Shown here piece after piece: positions 57,641 through 64,000 of a stretch of 64,000 nt of DNA. The DNA is from Hippasteria phrygiana. Lineage: Eukaryota; Echinodermata; Asteroidea; Valvatida; Goniasteridae. Position numbers and translations under genes: made by a program. The notes beneath the pieces were generated by a model. The model saw only the letters and a list, made by a program, of their open reading frames with translations. It ran no database searches and had not been told where the DNA came from. Every line of letters begins with the position of its first letter. Position 1 is the first letter of the stretch. The stretch covers positions 372,001 to 436,000 of the forward strand of contig JAZGUH010000022.1 in assembly GCA_037893225.1 (NCBI GenBank), read 5' to 3'.

Positions 57641-58754
57641 TTATGTTTAGTTAGAGAGATATCTTGATAAGCGTATTCCAGGGCCAAAGTGGCTTTCAAA
57701 TTTAAAACCATATCACCAACAACATATATACATATACATAATACACTATCATCATTATCTAGGCTGGGTTCATTCAATGTATCCCTCCCTAGGCCAATTA
57801 TTCTTGTTGGTCTGCTAATGAACAAACAAACAGTCAAGCCACACCAAGAAAATTCAATTAAGAACTCTGACATTCTGCAACCTCGTCACCAGGAACCAAT
57901 AATTTCGTCAACATAAAGAGCACTCATTAAAGTCGTAGGCTGTTTGGGGACTGCAGTGCACCCACTTCGGGGATGAGCGCACTTTCTCAGAATCCGTAAA
58001 TCAGTTTCACAACACTGGACTCTAACACCTGCAGAAAAAATGAGTTCGTGCCAAGGAAAGGTCGGACGCCTCGAGCTCGGTGGTTCTTCAGAAATACGCC
58101 ACAGGTTTTCGGCCGCGACTTCGTTCACAGACATTTTTCCAAGAGTTGTTTTTACTGGTTCGGGTCTCATTTGCTTATTTCCAATTACCCCCTAACACCT
58201 GAAGGGGTTTCTCCTGAAAAAAAAAGATCTCGGTCCCTATTTAGATTCGCCCACGAAATGCAATTATGTAATTATTCTGTGCCCGCATGAAATCAAACCG
58301 CTAGAGCTCAATTTTTGATCCGCTACTGGCGATACAAAACATTTTGAGATGGACCTAAATATGAGAAACGCAATCTATATAGAACCAAAATTTAGAAACC
58401 ACAATTTAGAAAACAGTTTTGAACTTTTCTACTCCAAACGACAAGATGCGAATCTATCTTCCCACGAAGCTGCAATAGACCATGCGTATCATACATTTGA
58501 GTTATTACAAAGTGCAGCCCACAAACACACTGCTGGGCCCTTTTGACGATGTTTAACTTATTAATCCACTCACAGTTTTAAACCTGTACAAATATCGCTT
58601 TGGAATCCTTATGTTTAAATTTGAAAACAACCCCTATCATGTATAATCAAATCACTGTTGTTATTTTTTCAGAAATAATGAAGTCCACTTCCATAATACA
58701 AGAACTCAGCTGCCGAGCTTTATACTGGGAAGATGAGAACAGCTTTATTATAAA
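57641..58754. other. Non-coding DNA
   Basis: No gene recognised; a (CA)n run at 58755-58769 adjoins the next repeat. Confidence 0.4.
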
Positions 58755-58768
58755 ACACACACACACAC

Positions 58769-59160
58769 AGTCATGTAAACGGGTGCAATCGTGGACCTCC
58801 CATTGTTCCTCTTTTGTTTATACTCTAACTTTTTCGGAAGGCCTCCCATTGGTTTTGTACACGATTTTCAATCGTGGACGTTAGGTCAAACGTGGACCCC
58901 TTTGTCTACGCCCGAATTCTTTTGTCCTAGGTCCACGATTGCCGGCATATACAAACTAACTGACACACACACACATGTGTAAACGGGTGCAATCGGGGTC
59001 CTCCTATTGTCCCTCTTTTGTTTGTACTTTAACTTTTTCGGAAGGCCTTCCATTGGTTTTGTACACGATTTTCAAACGGGGACCTTTCTCAATCGGGGAC
59101 CCTATTGTCCTCTTTTGTTAAAGTTCCCCTATTGAATGCAAAAACAAACTTACTTACCCA
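58769..59160 (+). repeat. 189-bp repeat copy 2 and a diverged tandem copy 3
   Basis: 58769-58957 is essentially identical to 34091-34279. After a CA-repeat spacer a diverged unit starts at 58975 (GTAAACGGGTGCAATCGGGG) and runs to about 59160 with the same word order (TTTTTCGGAAGGCC, CCATTGGTTTTGTACACGAT), where CGTGGACC words are replaced by CGGGGACC. Frames in it are duplicated between copies but are not genes. Confidence 0.88.
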
Positions 59161-59545
59161 GTCGTGTTTTACTATACAACTGAAGACTCAAGCTGTTCTC
59201 TTCCATTGTTCCCATTGTTTGGACTTAAACCTATTCTCAACAAGTCCCATAAGACTTGTACATTAAAGTTATATACCGAGGACTTTTGCTCAGGTCCTCA
59301 GTTGTATTGTGATAACTAATCCCCTATTGTCCCAAGTCCTCAGACGTAATGGATAACCTATGCACGTTTCGAGGATTTCTTAACCCGGAGGTCGCAGGTT
59401 CGAATCCCGCTCCTGCTAGTTTCTTTGTTCACTTTGAAATTGTTTGTACTTTAACTGTTTTGCAACAGCTCCCATTCGTTTTGAACAGGTTTTCTGATCG
59501 AGGACGTCCTCGATGACACTCCTGTCCTCAATTAGCCAAGATTGT
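59161..59545. repeat. Degenerate continuation of the repeat with a SINE fragment inside
   Basis: Words such as CCCATTGTT, CGAGGAC, GTCCTCAG, TTTGTACTTTAAC and CCCATTCGTTTTGAACAGG echo the preceding units. At 59381-59440 a SINE fragment of the first family (AACCCGGAGGTCGCAGGTTC, then CTGCTAGTTTCTTTGTTCAC) is embedded. Confidence 0.55.
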
Positions 59546-59984
59546 TTCCCATGTGTGTCCTCGATTTATACCATAAACATGCCCTCACACAAAAATAACA
59601 CAAGAAAAACAACAACAAAAGTTACAGACATGAAAGCCCGTTCCCTCCGGAACAAAATTACCCCAATAGGCGCATTACATTGTTTTAACAAGTAGTTGCA
59701 AAAAAAAGTCATTTCCGGTGAATTATAGCTCACGACAGCATTTAGGACTGTTTTGTGCTCCAATATTAGATCTGTAGTTCGCATAGTAATGTAATCTCTA
59801 TGTAGCGCCTTCAGCACTGCGATCATGATGGATATGTGCACTTCACAAATCTACATTATATTTTACATTCCTTTAATTTCTTCAGTATTTTTTTGTACTT
59901 ATTTTATAAGGGTTAACTTGTTTAATTTTGTAATTGCATATACACTCAGTCAGTGACTTTTTATCCTTTGTTTTTCGTATGGTG

Positions 59985-60450
59985 TTAAGGAACCAGGCCC
60001 CATACAAAATCACCCAGTATCAACCAAATCGCAGTCTCCGGTCATCATCAAAACGCCTCCTTCACCAACCACATATATAGAGGACGCACTGCGTTTTTAA
60101 GTGATCGTGCATTCTCGTTCTCGGCTCCTAGACTCTGGAATGCTTTACCGGCCTATATTCGCGACTCTAACTCATTAGATAACTTCAAAAAAGCTCTAAA
60201 AACAAATTGCCGTTAGCTACTAGCTAGATAACCGTTTCGATGTACTACTTTTTAGCTTTGAAATTTTTTATCACCAAGTTTATTATCCTATAATGTACTT
60301 CTTTATTAGCTTTTTAATGGTTTTCTATAATTCTAATGTTTTTAGTCTTAAGGAGTGTTTATTTTTTAGAAATGTCTTGTTTTTTATTGTACAGCGATTT
60401 GAGGTCTTGTATTAAGATGGAAGGCGCTTTATAAGTAACTATAATACCTG
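59985..60450 (+). pseudogene. LINE 3' end: RT protein tail and 3' UTR
   Basis: Frames encode QPNRSLRSSSKRLL, then SDRAFSFSAPRLWNALPAYI and SLDNFKKALKTN, the closing segment of L2/CR1-type LINE ORF2 proteins, followed by a stop at about 60214. The 3' UTR runs to GGCGCTTTATAAGTAACTAT at 60423-60445, the usual tail word of this group. Strongly 5'-truncated, non-functional. Confidence 0.88.
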
Positions 60451-60747
60451 TTAATGGTCCCTTAAGGAGACATTTTGTCATCATTCTTATTACCTTAAGG
60501 AGACTAGTGACATTAGGGAGACATTGAAATGTCTCCCTAATGTCACAGCCCCTTTAAATATTGAGAATTTTACTGTCGGAACTGGGTTGTATCGATAGAG
60601 GATGGTCCAAAACATAAATATACCGGAATTCGTGGGGGTAGGATAAGGGGAAAGTTGGGTTAGGTTACATTAAAGTCGGGAAAAAAGTTGTGCACAAGTC
60701 TATGGGAAAGTCTCCCTAATGACCCATCGCCGGTAATTATAATAATT

Positions 60748-61080
60748 GGCTTTTCCGACACTTCCAGTCGGAAAAGGCCTTGTTTTTGTCCAGATTTTTT
60801 TTTTTGGCTTTTCCGACAACCAGTCGGAAAAGGCTTTGTTTTTGTTCCGATTTTTTGGCTTTTCCGAAATTTTTCGGAAAAGGCTTTGTTTTTGTTGTGA
60901 TTTTTTTTTGGCTTTTCCGAAATTTTTCGGAAAAGGCTTTGTTTTTGTTCTGATTTTTGTTTTGGCTTTTCCGAAAACCTTCGGAAAAGGCATTGTTTTT
61001 GTTCTGATTTTTTTTTTTTTATTGGCTTTTCCGAAAACCTTCGGAAAAGGCATTGTTTTTGTTCTGATTTTTTTTTTTTT
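60748..61080. repeat. Six tandem units, each with a TTTTCCGA/TCGGAAAA hairpin
   Basis: Units start at 60748, 60806, 60857, 60910, 60964 and 61024 (spacing 51-60 bases). Each has GGCTTTTCCGA, a short loop, TCGGAAAAGGC(C/T/A)TTG, TTTTTGT and a poly-T run. The last two are identical over about 60 bases. Stem sequence is conserved while loops vary (for example ACCAG, AATTT, AAACCT). Frames on both strands are periodic by-products. Confidence 0.92.
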
Positions 61081-61290
61081 ATTTCTTCTTCTTCTTCTTC
61101 TTACTTTAGTTCTATCCCAAATCCCATAGACTTTGTACACGAATTTTATAGGTGGCACTTTGGTCACTAAACAATCTCAGATCTTAATCAAACTTAACAC
61201 AAACAAAAACCCTAACCTGAAATTGTATGCCGAAGAGTGACGTCATAATGACGTCATCACGTGATTTTTTATGATTTTTTGAATTTTGAA
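61081..61290. repeat. Start of the higher-order CRE-rich repeat block
   Basis: A CTT microsatellite (61084-61102) leads into TCTATCCCAAATCCCATAGA, a block that recurs at 62835, 63302 and 63514. It ends with a TGACGTCA pair near 61240. Confidence 0.8.
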
Positions 61291-62255
61291 AATCGTAACA
61301 TTCTTTTCAATATATCTAGCGAACAAAACAAGATATTTTCAAAATTCCTTTTGTTATGGCTTTGGTATGTCTCAAAGATATGCCCTAAAAAGCGAAAATT
61401 GTGTGACGTCATGATGACTTCATCAAAAATTTGTTTTTTTTTAAACGCATGTAAGTGTCAATCCGATTACAAAAATGTATACATTGAATTTTTCTGTACG
61501 TAATTCCAAAATTTCATGATCGTGGCTCACTCAAGTAAGAAATAACAGCCATTTCAAAATTTAGACCAAATTCAATATAACACAAAGGAATTCTGGGACG
61601 GGCAGATAACCATGGGTATTATGTGCTTGCTGTTTATAAAAGGGGTTGATTTCTAGTCTTTTTTCAAGTCGCTGATTTTTTTAAGTTTTAAAATCGTAAC
61701 ATTCTTTTCAATATATCTAGCGAACAAAACAAGATATTTTCAAAATTCTTTTTGTTATGGCTTTGGTATGTCTCAAAGATATGCCCTAAAAAGCGAAAAT
61801 TGTGTGACGTCATGATGACGTCATCCAAATTTTTTTTTTTTTTAAACGAATGTAAGTGTCAATTCGATTACAAAAATGTATACATTGAATTTTTCTCTAC
61901 CTAATTCCAAAATTTCATGATCGTGGCTAACCCAAGTAAGAAATAGCAGCCATTTCAAAATGTAGACCAAATTCAATATAACACAAAGGAATTCTGGGAA
62001 GGGCAGATAACCATGGCTTAAAAGTGCATGCTGTTTATAAAAAGAATTGATTTGTAGTCTTTTTTCAAGTCGCTGAATTTCTAAATTGTTTAAATCGTAA
62101 CATTCTTTTCAATATATCTAGCGAACAAAACAAGATATTTTCAAAATTCTTTTTGTTATAGCTTTCGTATGTTTCAAAGATATGCCCTAAAAAGCGAAAA
62201 TTGTGTGACGTCATGATGACGTAATAAAATAAATCTGTTTTCAAGTCGCGAGAAT
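61291..62255. repeat. 401-bp tandem repeat, about 2.4 copies
   Basis: The word AATCGTAACATTCTTTTCAA starts at 61291, 61692 and 62093, an exact 401-base spacing both times. Each unit holds ATATATCTAGCGAACAAAAC, GATATGCCCTAAAAAGCGAA, a TGACGTCA pair (partly decayed) and GGAATTCTGGGA. The third is cut off by about 62255. Confidence 0.92.
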
Positions 62256-64000
62256 AGTGCCCATAGCATTGTAAACGTTTTCTTTCTTACTGGCCACTTT
62301 GGCTACTTTTAAACTTGGCAGACACTTACCCCAACTGCTCACAATGTGTGCCGACCTTTTACGTCATGATGACGTCATCACATGTCACGTGACGTCATCT
62401 TAAAGATGATTTTTCAAGGGCCCATATCTAGAGAGCCGTAGGTCCGATTTCCTTTAAACCCGGTATGTTGGTAGACCACCACGTGTTATAGATGAAAATT
62501 TACGTGACGTCATGATGACGTCATCATACGATTTTATAGTAATTTTAAAGTTTTTGAACATTAAAGTTTCTTAAAGCCATATCTCATCAACAGAACATGC
62601 TAAATCCAAAATTCTTTTTGGAATAGCTTTGTTAGCTCCTATATTCTTTCACATACATGGGAAAATGTGTGACGTCATCATGACGTCATCAAAAATGTTC
62701 TTTTTTGAAACACATATAAAGGTACGTGCGATCGTCATAAAAATTGCAGGGTAGGTAGATAATGCTACTAGCATGTCAAATCCAAAGTAACGTCATGGTG
62801 ACGTCATCGGCTGATTTTCTATGAAATTTTTAGTTCTATCCCAAATCCCATAGACTTTGTACACGAATTTTGTAAGTGGCACTTTGCTCACTAAACAACC
62901 TCAGATCTTAATCAGGCTTAACACAAACAAAGACCCTAAGCTAAAAATGTATGCCGAAACGTGACATCATGATGACGTCATGATGACGTCATCACGTGTC
63001 ACGTGACGTCATTTTAAAGGTGCATTTTTCATTTTATCAATGAAAATTGTGGTGACTTCATGATGACGTCATCATATCATCTTATATTAATTTTTAAGTT
63101 TTGTTAGCTCCGATATTCTTTCATTTCAATGTGAAAAAGTGTGACCTCATCATGACGTCAAAAATGTGCTTTTGAAAAACACATAAGAATAGGTCTGATT
63201 ATTATAAAAATTGGTGGGTAGGTAGATAGTGCCAGTAGAATGTAACATCCGAAGTGACGTCATGATGACGTCATCTTCTAATTTTCTATGAATCTTTTTG
63301 TTCTATCCAAAATCCCGTAGACTTTGTACACGAATTTTGTACAAATCACTTTACTCACTATAAACATCAGATCTTAATCAAACTTAACACAAACATAGAA
63401 CGTACGCTGAAGTTTTAGGGTGGAAAAAAAAACACGGAAAAGCCTTGTGTTCTGTTTCAAACAGACACAAACCTCTAGTTTTTTTTTTTGTTTCTTTTTT
63501 TTCCTATTTTAGTTCTATCCCAAATCTCATAGACTTTGTACACAAATGTTGTCGCGGGCACTTCGGTCATCAAACAACCTCAGATCTTAATCATATTTAC
63601 CATAGACATTGACCCTCAACTGAAATTATATGCCGAAGAGTGACGTCATGATGACGTCATCACGTGTCACGTGACGTCATCTTAAAGGTGCATTTTTCAA
63701 GGGCCCATATCTAGAGAACTGTAGGTCCGATTGCATTCAAATATGCTATGGTGGTAGACAAGTACGTGTTATAGATGAAAATTCAGGTGACGTCATGATG
63801 ACGTCATCATACGATTTTATAGTAATGTTTAAGTTTTTGAATCTTAAAGTTTCTTAAAGCCATATCTTATTAGGAGAACATGCTAAATTCAAAATTCTTT
63901 TTGTAATAGATTTGTTAGCTCCTATATTCTTTCACATAAATGTGAAAAATGTGTGACGTCATCATGACGTCATCAAAAATATGCTTTTTTGAAACACATA
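62256..64000. repeat. Higher-order repeat with paired CRE palindromes, runs off the window
   Basis: Two long blocks are related at an offset of about 1,282 bases (CGTAGGTCCGATT near 62437 and the same context near 63719). They share CAAGGGCCCATATCTAGAGA, GTGTTATAGATGAAAATT and many TGACGTCATGATGACGTCAT pairs. Shorter internal copies start at 62835, 63302 and 63514. Near 63435 CGGAAAAGCCTTGTGTTC echoes the hairpin units at 60748-61080, suggesting both belong to one element or array. No coding frame is present. Confidence 0.88.

Noticed and set aside
60700..61167. 155- and 127-codon periodic frames (GKAKKK and FGKGFVFV repeats)
   Set aside because: They translate the tandem hairpin units and poly-T runs.

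Overview
This is a eukaryotic, animal-type genomic window dominated by non-coding and repeated DNA. Intron-containing genes, tRNA-derived SINEs, decayed LINE fragments, many short foldback or MITE-type DNA transposons, long poly-G/poly-C runs and a strongly over-used palindromic octamer TAGGCCTA suggest a marine invertebrate deuterostome, perhaps an echinoderm. The species is an inference. Nothing prokaryotic or viral was recognised.

Host genes are sparse. At the left edge (403-478, + strand) is the first coding exon of an ELK-type (KCNH3/4/8-like) voltage-gated potassium channel. Its 25 residues match the PAS-cap of that subfamily almost exactly and end at a consensus splice donor. No second exon was recognised, so most or all of the window may be a very long first intron of this gene. 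On the opposite strand lies a complete THAP zinc-finger exon (56132-55788) with a splice donor. About 2.3 kb further on, same strand, is an open 247-nt exon candidate with both splice sites (53508-53262, family unknown). If the channel intron spans the window, these are nested antisense genes.

Repeats, left to right: a TTAA-ended palindromic DNA element in three copies (about 2.5, 9.0 and 34.3 kb); three or more tRNA-derived SINE families; LINE fragments at 15.0-15.7, 21.95-22.6, 35.0-36.5 and 60.0-60.45 kb; hAT-like MITEs, two with perfect 8-bp target duplications (18856-19356 and 26815-27058); a TA-flanked element (40463-41494); a TAA-flanked element (46303-47067); and a 1.9-kb composite foldback element (23761-25655) with roughly 190-bp inverted termini, an interior built of shuffled short words, and nested copies of a smaller MITE.

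The right end is the most unusual part. Tandem blocks of a sequence also found at 34.1 kb (58.77-59.5 kb) are followed by a LINE tail, six tandem units each carrying a hairpin (60748-61080), and then nearly 3 kb, running off the window, of higher-order repeats. These include an exact 401-bp period and more than 20 copies of the CRE palindrome TGACGTCA, often paired with a 3-base spacer.
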